Origin: Anomaloglossus baeobatrachus
Taxonomy: Eukaryota > Chordata > Amphibia > Anura > Aromobatidae
Assembly (NCBI RefSeq): GCF_048569485.1
Contig: NC_134358.1
Location: forward strand, 245,248,964-245,312,963
Length of the DNA: 64,000 nt
Direction of reading: 5' to 3'
Shown piece by piece: positions 1 through 11,164 of this stretch. The notes under the pieces are model-generated. The model was not told the DNA's origin. It made no database searches and was given only the letters and a program-made list of their open reading frames with translations. Position numbers and translations under genes: made by a program. The stretch's first letter is position 1, and each line of letters starts with the position of its first letter.

Positions 1-1045
1 TATTGTCCGTGACGCCACCTACGGTTGTGGTGAGATTGGTGACACCACCGCTGCTCTGGACGGGGATCCCGGGAGCGATGAGAGGGAGCAGCCTGGATGT
101 TAGTTCTCCCCTCCGTGGGTAGGGGGTTGGTTGTCCCGGGGCCCGGTGATGGGGTAGGGATGGATGGCAGGCGGGTTACGGGGCCTGGCGAGGTGCAGGG
201 TCGTGGGGGCAGCGCTGTGCCGCACGGCACGGTGGTACTCACTCAGCCAATGATGAGGACACAGTTCTCGGTAAAACACATGGCTGCATGGACGGGTCCC
301 ACAGACGGCTGCGGTGTTTCTCCTCCCGGCAGGTTGATGGTGACTGCCTTTCCCTGCACCTATGTAGTGTAACGGTTCCAATGGGTTCCCACCGGTAACC
401 CCCTCCCCAGCTTGGATGGGTGCTGAAGGAGCCCCTTTTGCCCGCAGGCTCTGGCCCTGGGAACTTTAGCCTTGGCGGTGACTGTGTTTCCCTCTCTCGG
501 TTGGACTGTTGCCTTCTGACGGGACTTGGCTGCTGGGAAACCCAGGAGGTTCCCTTCGCTAACGGATTTGGCAAATTCACGGCGACTGCTAGCCTTGCCG
601 GGGTCCGTAAGCCCCTGCCGGATGGTGCTGGCTTCTCTTTGCGTACCGATCTGGTACCGCCGGGCCACCGCCCATCCACGGTCCTTACGGCAAACTCCAA
701 TAGGCCTCTCCTGCAGACGGTCACCACCGTCTGCCAACCTTGCTGATCTGTCCGGGCCACACACCTGGACCAACTTCAGGCTGCTTAACTGCCACTTCCC
801 TCCTTCCACTTTCACCTCCAAAACTAAACTCTCTCCACTCCTCAACTCATCTGCCTGCTTTTCCCGCCTCCAGGACTGTGAACTCCTCGGTGGGCGGGGC
901 CAACCACCTGGCCCACCCCCCTGGTGTGAACATCAGCCCCTGGAGGAAGGCAACAAGGGTTTGTGTCTGACTTCGGTGTGCCTGACCGGGGTGTGGGGTG
1001 TGTAGGTGTTGTTATGTGACGACCTGGCTTGCCCAGGGCGCCACA
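1..1045 (-). repeat. 3' LTR of Gypsy copy A (truncated by window start)
   Basis: This is the reverse complement of the copy B LTR. It ends at the terminal CA/TG next to the minus-strand polypurine tract (1046-1057). The window opens inside the LTR, so the far end is missing. Confidence 0.92.
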
Positions 1046-1714
1046 TTCCCCCTTAGTAAAATGCAGACCGTCCGCGGGCTGCCCGTCCATCACCGGTTTT
1101 ATTTTCACAAACTGGAAAAGATAAAACGGTAAAACATATTACAAGTATAATAACATCTTCCCACATTGGGAGGTACTCTTACTTAAACATTGGAAACGGT
1201 TACGGCTTCCACTCTCTCCCACCCAAGTAACCTGGCCCTAATGCTGCCCCTAAGCAAACAGGCAGCACCCCTTGACCCCAGTCCAGCGCAAGTTACCCGA
1301 GCGGGTTATGTCCTTTTCAGGGGACCCACGTCCATGGGGAACCCCTGAAACCCCCAGAGGATCGCCACCGGTTGCGGTAGTGACGGGCCTGGGCCATCAC
1401 TTCCCTCCAGGCCCATCCTCCAAATCAGCCTCTCCGGAGGCGGTAACGGTAAAGCCTTAAAAACATCATTTTTATTTACAGACCACAAGTTCGTGGTTGC
1501 CCTGCCAGTTCTCGGGCTTGTCCGTAGTAGTTCCTACGCATTTGGTAAAGGGGTCCCAACGGGGACCAGTTGCCGTCAACGACCGGTGCAAATCAAGGCT
1601 TCAAATCAGGTGAACTTCGGTTGATCACTCACTTCTTATCATTCTTTTAAAACTTTTAACGGTACTTTCAACACATACAGACACAATTTCCCCCGTTTAA
1701 AGAGTAGATTCCCT

Positions 1715-4700
1715 CTACCTAAGTGAGGGTCTACCTAGGTTAGGACGAGTGGACCTCCGGGGTCCAGTGTCAGTGGGGACAGGCAGTGGGGCAGAGGGAA
1801 CAATCAGTTCCTCTTCCCTGCTATCGTGTGGGGCAGGCGGAGGCATAGGGGAGCTGGGTACAGGTTCATCCCTGGGCACTGGCTCCTGGTTGACCACTTC
1901 CATCACTTCCTCATCCACGGGTTGTGGGAACAGTATCACTGGAAGAATCACCGTGCCATTCTGTGTAGGCCAGTCTGCTGGAAAGTCACCCATCACGGTG
2001 TGGATTACCTCTTTTGCCTTCTCCGCCGGTCTAGGAACCGGAGCTTCAGCCGCTGCCCTCAACGCTGGTGGGCACCTCTTGAGATGGTCCCGGGAAACCG
2101 TGGCCAAAGTGCCCCCTTGGTCACGACTCATCTGGTAGGCCTTCCCATCTTCCCATCCTGTGGGCTGTATGACATATGGGGTCTGCTCCCATTGATCATC
2201 CAGCTTGTGGGTCCTCCTCTTTCGCTTCAGCACTACATCCCCAGGCTCGAAAGGGCCAGCAGACGCCTTCTGGTTGAAGCGCTGCTCCTGTTGTTCCCGA
2301 CTCCGACTCAAGTTCTTCTCAACGTACTCCTGAATTTGTCGATACTGCACCCTCCGCCGAGTGTCCCATTCAGCTGTCGAAGGGAGTGCTACAGGGGCTT
2401 TCAATCCCATGTCCAGATCCACTGGTAGCCGGCCGGGACGAGCCCTCATCAGGTATGCTGGGGTGCATTTCGTTGAGCTGGAAGGGATATTGTTGTACAT
2501 GTAGACCAAGTCAGGTAGCTTCTCCGGCCACAGGTTCCGCTCTTCTAGCGGTAACGTCTTGAGGAGGCCCAGGACCAGGTGGTTCATCTTTTCACACATG
2601 CCGTTGGTTTGGGCATGGTAAGGCGTGGTCCGGATTTTCTTGCAGCCGTACAACTGACAAAATTCATGGAATACCTCCGCTTCAAAGGCCGGGCCTTGGT
2701 CAGTAAGCACCTTCTCATGGTATCCATGTGGTCGGCAGAAATAAGCCTGGAATGCTCTAGCGGCGGTACGGCCAGTTAGGTCTTTGACTGGGACAACCAC
2801 CATGAACCTTGAATAGTGGTCTACAATGGTTAGAGCGTAGGTGTACCCACTTCGGCTGGGGGTGAGCTTTACATGGTCCAGGGCAACCAGCTCCAGCGGT
2901 TGTTGTGTAACGATCGGATGTAGGGGCGCCTTCTGGCTGGCCTCATCCTTCCTTCTCAGCGTGCAAGGGCCACATTCTCGGCACCAGGCCTCTACGGATT
3001 CCCGCATTCCACTCCAATAGAACCGCTCTCTCAACAGCATCTCTAGTTTCTTCCATCCGAAGTGTCCAGCACCATCATGGTATGCTTGCAGGACGGTGGG
3101 CACGTTAGCTTGAGGAATCACCAACTGGCGGATCTTCTCATGGGTTTTCGGGTTAATCAGCTCACGGTACAACTTCCCCTGGTGTAGATACAGCCGGGTC
3201 CGTTCTCGCCACAGGCGTTGGGCTTCAGCTGGGGCGGCAGGGTCTATCCCAGCAGCGCCTTGTTCCACCAAGATCTTGACTAGGCGGACAGCGGGTGCCT
3301 GGTCCTGGGCTTCTTGCTACTCCTGGCTGGGCAGCGGGTCCAGGTTTACCCGTTGTTGATGGACATGCACCTTCTCAGTTGGTGGCTGATGAAATGCGGG
3401 CAACTCAATCTCTTCGAGGTCGTCATCCTCGGGCCCTTCTTCCAACAGGTGGGGCATCCGAGAGAGTGCAACGGCATTAACGTTGGCACGGCCGGCCCTG
3501 TACTTGATGGTGAAATCGTAGTTGGCTAGCTTAGCCACCCACCGCTGTTCCAACGCGCCCAGCTTGGCTGTGTCCAGGTGGGTCAGCGGGTTATTATCCG
3601 TGAAAGCGGTAAACTTAGCCGCTGCCATGGCGGAACCGCTCGGTGATAGCCCACACCAGTGCCAAGAGTTCAAGCTTGAAAGAGCTGTAGTTCTCAGGGT
3701 TCCTCTCAGTCGGTCGAAGCCTTCGGCTAGCGTAAGCAATCACTTTTTCTTTTCCGTCTTGGACCTGGGATAGGACTGCCCCCAAGCCTACATTACTGGC
3801 ATCGGTGTAGAGGATGAAGGGGTGGTTGTAATCAGGGTATGCTAGGATTTCTTCTCCGGTTAGGGCCGCTCTCAGCTGACGGAAGGATTCCTCATGCCTT
3901 TCTTCCCACACCAATGGGGCTCCTAGGGGTCTACCACCTTTGGTCTGTCCCACGAGGAGGTCTTGCATGGGGGCAGCCATCTTCGTGTACCCCTTGATGA
4001 AGCGACGGTAATACCCCACTAGGCCTAGGAACTGCCTCACCTCTCTCACCGTGGTCGGCCTCGGCCAGTCCTGGATAGCGGAGATTTTCTCAGGGTCAGG
4101 GGCAACACCCTCTGCACTGACCACATGCCCTAGGTACTGCACTTTGGGTTTCAGCAGATGACACTTTGAGGGCTTCAACTTCATCCCGTATTTGGCAAGG
4201 GACGCGAACACCTCGGCTAGGTGCTCCAGGTGGGCTTCATATGTCTGGGAGTACACAATCACATCATCCAGGTACAGCAGGACGGTCTCAAAATTTAGAT
4301 GCCCCAGACAGCATTCCATCAGCCGTTGGAAGGTTCCAGGGGCATTGCACAGCCCGAACGGCATGCTATTAAATTCGCAGAGTCCCATAGGGGTGGCAAA
4401 TGCAGTCTTCTCTCGGTCTTCTGGCGCCACAGCCACCTGCCAGTACCCGCTGGTGAGGTCAAGGGTGGAAAAATAGTTAGCGGTTCTCAGCGCAGCCAGA
4501 GATTCTTCAATGCGGGGCAGAGGGTAAGCGTCCTTATGTGTTATCTGATTAATCTTCCGGTAGTCCACACACATCCGCATGGTGCCATCCTTCTTCTTAA
4601 CCAGTACCAACGGGGCGGCCCAGGGACTACAGCTGTCCCTAATAACCCCTGCCTCCTTCATGTTCCTCAACATGTCCTTGGCACATTGGTAGTGTGCAGG

Positions 4701-5770
4701 GGGAATAGGCCTGCACCTCTCTTTGATAGGGGGGTGTTCACCGGTGGGGATATGGTGTTGGACCCCTTTAATCTGCCCAAAGTCTAGGGGATGTTTGCTA
4801 AAACTCACTCATACTCCCGTACCACCCAGTATAGCCCTTCTTTGTGATGTGTAGGGGTATCGTCAGTGCCTACATGTAGCTGTCGGCACCACTCATCTAA
4901 CTCCCCTGGGGATGGGTGAGTGCTGGCAGTAGGTGGTGAGGTTGGGGGAACGGCCTCGCGGATGGTGTGGGGATCCAGAGTGAACAACTTGGCAAGGGTA
5001 GCGTACCGGGGAAGCCTGACTTCTTCCTCCCCGCAGTTCAGCACCCTTACGGGCACTCTCCCCTTCTTTACATCTACCACCCCTCGGGCGGCCATTACTG
5101 TGGGCCAGCGTTCAGAGGGCATGGGCTCTATCATGGCGGGGTAGTCACGCCCCTGGGGCCCTACCGCTGCCCTACACCAAATCATCATCTCGCTCCTGGG
5201 AGGCACACTCAAAGGGGCAACATCCATCACTCTTACCCCACCAATCTCTCCTCCTGTCGAGTTCACATGTTGGCGGTACATCAGGGCTCGGATCTCACGC
5301 TGCTCAGCTCTCTGTCAGCTCCCCGCCGCCGTAGTGGCCAGCTGCTGCAGTAGGGACAGCACATCACTCATACAGTGCTCCATCACGTTAGTCCCTAGCA
5401 CTACCTTCGGGTTATGATCACTGGGTTCATTCATTATCACAATCATACCCTGGTGTTGCAGTTCAGCTCGTCCCACAGTCATGGCCACTTGCTTGTACCC
5501 CACTTGGGTCAATGGGAGTCCATCAGCAGCAATCAGTGTCATACTGGCATCTGGGGGAGCCAGTTCGTCTTTTCCCCAATACCGTTGATACAGTGTGTAT
5601 GGTATGGTGGTTACCTGTGATCCAGTGTCCAGGAGAGCCATCACCGGTATGCCGTCCACAGCCACAGGGATGATGGGCTGGGCCCCGATGTACCGGTCCC
5701 GCCAGTCTGGGGGGCCATGGGGTTCTACTCCTGAGGATTGGCCCGTGGCCCCAGGGGTTGCTCGTTTAAC
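1715..5770 (-). pseudogene. pol region of Gypsy copy A (fossil)
   Basis: Conceptual minus-strand fragments match, from right to left, an aspartic protease (LLDTGS), a reverse transcriptase (YLDDVIVYS), RNase H (YTDASNVGLGAVLS), and an integrase with zinc-binding region, core (LTDQGPAFEAE, HAQTNGMCEKMNH) and C-terminal tail. They run parallel to copy B pol. The region is broken in several places and cannot encode one continuous protein. It is treated as a fossil and not reconstructed. Confidence 0.9.
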
Positions 5771-5822
5771 GGACACCGTCGGGAGTAGTGGCCGGGTTTG
5801 CTGCACCTGTAACAGATTGGGG

Positions 5823-6203
5823 TCCATAGACAATGTCAAAATGGTGATTATTGAGCAGGTTATGGCTGATGTTACAGCTAGGTATTGGAGGTTGGTGGAA
5901 CGCGAATCCTTCTGGATATTTAAATTAGCCACTCTGAATCCAGAAGGCCTCAATATAATGACTGAGCAGATCAAATAGAGCATAATTTTTACCAGCACCA
6001 TAAATAAAATAATATTGAGGTTAAAATATGGTTTAATTATTATATAGGCAGTTATTTTTCAGCAAATGTATTTTTCATATGTCAAACACTATAAATTATG
6101 GATTATGACCTGTTTTAGTTAGCGATCCATTCTAGGGATTTTTAGAGCTATCACTCTCACTTCCAACAATTAATTTTTTAGCCCTGTATTAGAACCCTAT
6201 AGA

Positions 6204-6244
<41 letters not shown>

Positions 6245-6765
6245 TTTATTTATATTTAATTTAATCCATTTTCACCCTCTATTTATAAATTTTAAATCTC
6301 AAAATCTCAATTTCATATTTCCTTGTTTTTAAAGTAATTTCCTTGATGAGTCTTTTATTCATGTTTATTAATTTTTAAATATAATTCAAAAGATTTTTTT
6401 TTTTAGTGATGAGGGTATCACAATATACTTGAGACAAAATATATTTGTGGTTTCTTGAACATCGCTGTTAAATGTGATTATGTACAATTGATTTTTGTGA
6501 GGCGAGGTCCCTGAAAACCCTGCTGATTGATCATTATGATCCATATGTTGAATTAATCAAGGGGTGTGGGGACCTACATATTCATGTATATATAAGGCAT
6601 ACCACTTCATATGATTGTTGCTACCTGAGGAAGAGGGAACATTTAACCCCGAAACGCGTTGTGGCTTATAATCCTGCAATAAAAAACGTTTTTTGGAACA
6701 ATACCATCATCTTTATGAACTTTAATAGCAGCGCAGCCAATACCGTGGTTTTTTCATTATCCCCT
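5823..6765 (+). mobile_element. Penelope-like retroelement tail inserted in Gypsy copy A gag
   Basis: An AT-rich block interrupts gag on the plus strand. It opens with a short coding remnant (about 5835-5978) ending in SFWIFKLATLNPEGLN. This resembles the conserved end of Penelope-like proteins just after the GIY-YIG nuclease, where FWI-L-TL-P-GLN is typical. A non-coding tail follows with a 36-nt T run (6207-6242) and, near the right end, a hammerhead-like core followed by GCGTTGTGGC. It is therefore a 5'-truncated copy that kept its 3' end. Both boundaries were estimated by comparison with copy B gag and are good to about 10 bp. About 90 bp of gag seems missing at the site. Confidence 0.75.
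6625..6655 (+). ncRNA. hammerhead-ribozyme-like core in Penelope tail
   Basis: CTGAGGA at 6625-6631 fits the CUGANGA box. GAAAC at 6651-6655 fits the second core box. Between them, GGG and CCC can pair as a short stem II around an A/T-rich loop. GCGTTGTGGC follows, as in the 36.6-kb copy. Hammerhead motifs are known from the terminal repeats of Penelope-like elements. Cleavage activity is not shown here, and stem II is short. Confidence 0.55.
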
Positions 6766-7914
6766 AATCTCTTCACCGGGGCCTGGGATCTGGTCGGAGG
6801 CTGGAGTGCGGCGAGGATCTTAGCGAGGTCCCCATCCATGCGGCGAACTTGAGCAGCGAGTTCTTCCATCGTTCCGCTTGGGGCTGCAGGCACTGGAGGT
6901 GCTGGCGGGGTAGGGGCCACCACAATGGGAGCAGTCTCAACCGGCCACGGGGCTGGCTGAGGGGCTTCAGATGCGGGGGGGTTGCAGAGCTTTGATGGCC
7001 CGTTCCTTTAATACGGCAAAGTCCACATCAGGGTGTACTAGGGCCCACAGCCGAAGTTGTTTGCGGTCTTCTGAGGACCTCATCCCCTGCACAAACTGCT
7101 CACTTAGCATTTTGTTACTGTCCGCACTGATGATGGTATCCACCCACTTCAGTGTGCGGAGTGCAGTTTGCAGGCGCAAGGCATAGTCCCGAATGCTATC
7201 TGCGGGCCGTTGCCGGCATTGATAGAACTGCATCCACAACTCTGCTTCGGTACGGGTTTCAAAGGCAGTCTGCAGCTTCTCAAAGATGGTGGCTACAGAG
7301 GACCGGTCCCCCTCGGCCCAGGTCTCCGCCTCTTGCTCAGCCGCGCCGGTTAGCTGCCCCAGCACTAGCGCTGCACGTTGCTTATCAGTCAGGGGGTACA
7401 GTTCTAGTAGCGGACTAAGTTTTTTTCGGAAAACCTGCAAGGCATCAGGTTTCCCATCGTACTGCAGTAGCCAGGCAGCTCCGTGCACATAGGCAAAGAG
7501 AACGGCATCACCTGAGCGAGAGCTGTGGCCGCGGCGCCCCCCGTCAGCGCGGCCGGGACCTGGGCAGGCCCATTCCCATCTACGGGTGCTCCCACGACTG
7601 CGTCCTCCGCTCCTCCAGCGGCTCCGTCGGGCGCAGACTGCTTGTTTCCGTCCCCCTTAGTCTCTTTCCGGCTCCTCCTCTACAGGGGCGGGGTTTTGGC
7701 CTTCGCGCCTCCACTACTCGAGGAGATGCTCGAGCGGGAATTTTTCGCGCCTAAGATGGCGGCTTCTCCAATTTTTCGTCCGGACACCTCCGGCGGTAAC
7801 AAGGCGCACCTCCACCTGACGGCAGAGCGGTAAGATCCTGTTCGTGACGCCAAGTTGTCGCGGGCGGAGGAAGGGACGCTGCGCTCTCCCACTGCTCGGG
7901 TCCGGCCGCTGCGG

Positions 7915-8567
7915 TGTAAGGGGTGGACAGACCCTTCACCAAGGAGCCTAGTTAACCCGGAAACGTTATTAATAAAAATGTTTATATTGTATGTATGTAT
8001 GTTGAATTAGGGTGCCCCCTAGTGGCCGGGTGGGACGGCTGTCACCACATTGGGAAGGAGGAGCCGGCAGTTTAGGAGGCAGGAAAGTGTGTGAGCCAGG
8101 CAGTTGTCTCTGGGACAGGAAAGAAGAAGGAACAGCCAGGGGCAGAGTGTGGCAGCTGAAGTACAGGGAAGCCGGAGAAGACAGGAGCGGGCGGAACCTC
8201 GTAGGGTGAAGCAGTCCGGTGTGGGTCCGGGCTGTGGGTAGCCAGAAGTGGGAGCCGGGCGAAGTGAAGTAGTCAGGCAAGTCACCCACTTGAGGGAACG
8301 CTAGAGTAGACTTTCCCTCAGCTGAAGGAAGCGCCATAGCATTGTGCTTTCTACTGCCAAGTGTGAAGAATTGCGAAGAATAAAACATGTTTGTTGTTTG
8401 CATTGATCCATGCCTGAAGAGTATTTGTGCGCCGGACAACACCTGCACCACCACACTCTGCCCCACCAAGGCACCTCCTGTCCCCCCAGTGACGGCGACG
8501 CCAGGGGTAAGCCTGTCAGCAAGGGCCACGACTACAAGCCCAGAGGCGCCCCTGGCTCTCCATTACA
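7915..8567 (+). repeat. 5' LTR of the cold-shock-domain element
   Basis: A 653-bp direct repeat of 10510-11164. A polyadenylation-type AATAAA lies at 8379-8384. The LTR starts TG and ends CA. Confidence 0.92.
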
Positions 8568-8569
8568 TT

Positions 8570-8587
8570 TGGCGTAGTCGGCAGGAT
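8570..8587 (+). promoter_or_regulatory. Primer-binding site matching tRNA-Ser
   Basis: TGGCGTAGTCGGCAGGAT starts two bases after the 5' LTR end. It is the reverse complement of the 3' end of the common vertebrate tRNA-Ser (…ATCCTGCCGACTACG plus CCA), by recollection of that tRNA. All 18 bases fit. Confidence 0.8.
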
Positions 8588-9058
8588 CCGGATTATATGC
8601 AAGGGGACCCGCTCCAAGAAGATGGAGACCAAGTGGTGCCAAGGGCCCCTGATCCGGACTTTCAGCAAAGATTTCCAGTCCCATGGTGGGAAGAAGAAAC
8701 AGTGCCTGAGGCGGTGGACCGGGCACAAGATGGCGGCAAGGTGGCCGTCGTCTGCGAAGAAACAGAAAGCGCGCGAAGAATTGGCGCCTAAAGAAGAGCC
8801 TGGGGCTGGCCGGTGCCGAAAAAGAAGTCCGGAGTACTCCGCCCAAAGAGGGGAGGTGCCGGTCCCAGGGCACGAATACAGACATATACAGTGGGCGGTG
8901 TTGTAAAAAGAAAGAAGTGCCGCCGCGGAGGGGTCGATCTGTGGTGTGAGACTGAGGGTGGAGCATCCTCAAGAGCGGGAAAAGTGAGCCCGCCTCCACT
9001 TCTTCTAGTCTCGCCACTGACCCTGACGCCCTTACTGAGAACTAGTGTTGCCGAAAAA

Positions 9059-10162
9059 ATGGAGAGTTTGGACGAGAGCCGTCAGAAGCAGGTGGTGTCC
9101 GCGGAGGGCTTCCCTGCCTACTTGCCGGCTGTACCCGGAGGACCGGGACAAGCCACAAGGGTGACTTGGCTCACTACGTGGGACGCGGAGACCGGTGCGA
9201 CCACAACGGAGGTCCGGGCGACCTACGCCGCCCTATTACCGTCGGGGAGCCGGATGCTAGGAGCTCCATATCCCTGCCCAGAGAGACCCCCGCCAGCCGC
9301 GGTGGGGTCTGAAACACCTAGTCAAACGTGGGTTCGGGCGGAAGCATACGCTCGGAAATTGGAGAGAGATGACTGGGGTTTCTACTGGGATCCAGTGCTG
9401 CCGTCTCCCCTACCGACCCGAAGATCCCCGTCACCTGAGCCGGACCCAGTGCAAGAGCGGCTGCTCGCTGAAACCATCGCCCGGGAGATCATGGCGGGTA
9501 CCCGCGGCGAAGAGTTTGAGGGCCAGTATACTACCGGAGTAGTCGTCAAATTCAATCAGAGAGAGGGATATGGCTTTATCCGAGATGGAGAAACCGGCGA
9601 CGATTATTTTTACAATCGCGTCAACCTGGATACAGAAGGCCTCCCACAGCGGCTGCACACCCTGTACCCAGGGGAAAAGGTACGATTTCTGAGGGACGTG
9701 GGCTGCTGGGGCTTGTTTGCGGTGGGGGTGCATCGTACGCCTACCGAACAGGAGGCTGCCCAATGGCAGCAGGAGGTAGAATGGGAAGAGCACCAGGCCC
9801 GGCGACAAGCACAACGAAGACCGGCGCTGGCTGAAGCCTCCCGACCCCGACATACCGTAGCTGTAGCTCCGGCAGTCATGCCCGTGCAAAGTACCGACCC
9901 GGAGAAGGGAACCTCGCCGGTACTGGCGATTAACCAGAACATTACTACTCACCCGACGATTGTTATGGGCAGCCCGCCACCGTCCCGTGCCGCGACCCCC
10001 TCACCTCCGTCAGAGGCAGAGGAGCCCAAGCCGGGGGCTGCAGCAGCGGAGCAGCTCATCAGTCAGGAGCCTTTCCGGCGGCTGCGCCGACTACCCGGGC
10101 AGTCCCTGTCGGAATACATCCAAGCCCAGAGAGCTGAGTGGCAACGGGCCTACCACCCGTAA
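9059..10162 (+). CDS. Cold-shock-domain protein encoded by an LTR retroelement
   Basis: A 367-codon open frame fills most of the element's interior. The frame stays open upstream to an ATG at 8813 (449 codons). I prefer ATG 9059 because the upstream part is basic and low-complexity, and MESLDESR follows a purine-rich GCCGAAAAA context. Residues ~158-227 look like a cold-shock domain (OB fold). VVKFN is followed by the RNP-1-like GYGFI (170-174) and the RNP-2-like DYFYN (182-186), then PGEKVRF (204-210), as in YBX and LIN28 proteins that bind single-stranded RNA or DNA. Residues ~229-255 are charged and Gln/Arg-rich. The C-terminal third is Pro/Ala-rich and ends in a basic segment (RRLRRLPGQ). 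I see no CCHC knuckle, protease or polymerase. By inference it could bind the element's RNA in place of a nucleocapsid. A host-derived exon is an alternative source. The domain call rests on motif recognition only. Confidence 0.72.
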   Translation: MESLDESRQKQVVSAEGFPAYLPAVPGGPGQATRVTWLTTWDAETGATTTEVRATYAALLPSGSRMLGAPYPCPERPPPAAVGSETPSQTWVRAEAYARKLERDDWGFYWDPVLPSPLPTRRSPSPEPDPVQERLLAETIAREIMAGTRGEEFEGQYTTGVVVKFNQREGYGFIRDGETGDDYFYNRVNLDTEGLPQRLHTLYPGEKVRFLRDVGCWGLFAVGVHRTPTEQEAAQWQQEVEWEEHQARRQAQRRPALAEASRPRHTVAVAPAVMPVQSTDPEKGTSPVLAINQNITTHPTIVMGSPPPSRAATPSPPSEAEEPKPGAAAAEQLISQEPFRRLRRLPGQSLSEYIQAQRAEWQRAYHP

Positions 10163-10509
10163 TAAGCATCAAGACCGGAAGATGGTGGGCCTGTTTTGTT
10201 TTGTTTGATGCCGGCGTGTTTAAGCCGGAGAAAGTTTTATGTTCAAGTTGCTGATTCCGGAGTGAGCCTGCTTGCTGGACTGAGCCAGGGGCTCCTCCGC
10301 GTTATTGAGAGAGAAGCTTCCGTGTTCCTGCGTTAACCACCAAAGACCGGGAGCGCTGCCAAGCCTCCGGGCACACCAAAGACTGGGAGCACTGCTAAGC
10401 CTCCGGGCGCTGGACAGGTTCGCAGTTGATTGAACATGTTTTATGTGGTTTTAACAGTTGTAATTTTAGATTGGAGCCTGGCCGGGAGGCTCAGGTTAAA
10501 GAGGGGAGG
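10163..10509 (+). other. 3' untranslated part of the cold-shock-domain element
   Basis: No ORF. It contains a short imperfect tandem duplication (about 10338-10408) built on ACCAAAGAC-GGGAGC-CTGC-AAGCCTCCGGGC. It ends in the purine-rich primer tract adjoining the 3' LTR. Confidence 0.7.
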
Positions 10510-11164
10510 TGTATAAGGGGTGGACAGACCCCTCACCAAGGAGCCTAGTTAACCCGGAAACGTTATTAATAAAAATGTTTATATTGTATGTATGTATGTT
10601 GAATTAGGGTGCCCCCTAGTGGCCGGGTGGGACGGCTGTCACCACATTGGGAAGGAGGAGCCGGCAGTTTAGGAGGCAGGAAAGTGTGTGAGCCAGGCAG
10701 TTGTCTCTGGGCCAGGAAAGAAGAAGGAACAGCCAAGGGCAGAGTGTGGCAGCTGAAGTACAGGGAAGCCGGAGAAGACAGGAGCGGGCGGAACCTCGTA
10801 GGGTGAAGCAGTCCGGTGTGGGTCCGGGCTGTGGGTAGCCAGAAGTGGGAGCCGGGCGAAGTGAAGTAGTCAGGCAAGTCACCCACTTGAGGGAACGCTA
10901 GAGTAGACTTTCCCTCAGCTGAAGGAAGCGCCATAACATTGTGCTTTGTACTGCCAAGTGTGAAGAATTGCGAAGGATAAAACATGTTTGTTGTGTGCAT
11001 TGATCCATGCCTGAAGAGTATTTGTGCGCCGGACAACACCTGCACCACCACACTCTGCCCCACCAAGGCACCTCCTGTCCCCCCAGTGACGGCGACGCCA
11101 GGGGTAAGCCTGTCAGCAAGGGCCACGACTACAAGCTCAGAGGCGCCCCTGGCTCTCCGTTACA
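10510..11164 (+). repeat. 3' LTR of the cold-shock-domain element
   Basis: A 655-bp direct repeat of 7915-8567, followed directly by the GCGG target duplicate (11165-11168). Confidence 0.92.

Larger units (their letters stand above)
5765..7600 (-). pseudogene. gag region of Gypsy copy A, split by a Penelope insertion (fossil)
   Basis: The minus strand at about 6770-7600 encodes gag-like sequence (e.g. YDGKPDALQVFRKKLSP and QFYQCRQRPADSIRDYALRL) close to copy B gag. The zinc-knuckle part (CYRCSKPGHYSRRCP-like) sits at about 5765-5822, beyond a ~0.94-kb Penelope-type insertion. Broken; not reconstructed. Confidence 0.85.
7915..11164 (+). mobile_element. Non-autonomous LTR retroelement carrying a cold-shock-domain ORF
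   Basis: A 3.25-kb element with two LTRs (7915-8567 and 10510-11164) that begin TGTA and end TTACA. It has a 4-bp target duplication GCGG (7911-7914, 11165-11168), a tRNA-Ser-type primer site two bases after the 5' LTR, and a polypurine tract (AAAGAGGGGAGG, about 10498-10509) before the 3' LTR. By eye the LTRs differ at about nine substitutions in ~653 bp plus one 2-bp indel (~1.4%), so the insertion is fairly young. I found no protease, reverse transcriptase, integrase or zinc knuckle. The only substantial frame is the cold-shock-domain ORF. It must be mobilised in trans if it moves. Its LTRs differ from those of the Gypsy copies, so its helper is not identified. A 4-bp duplication does not separate ERV from Gypsy ancestry. 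Confidence 0.9.

Noticed and set aside
8387-8791. 134-codon frame crossing the LTR border of the cold-shock element
   Set aside because: Runs through the LTR end and the primer-binding site. No recognisable domain.
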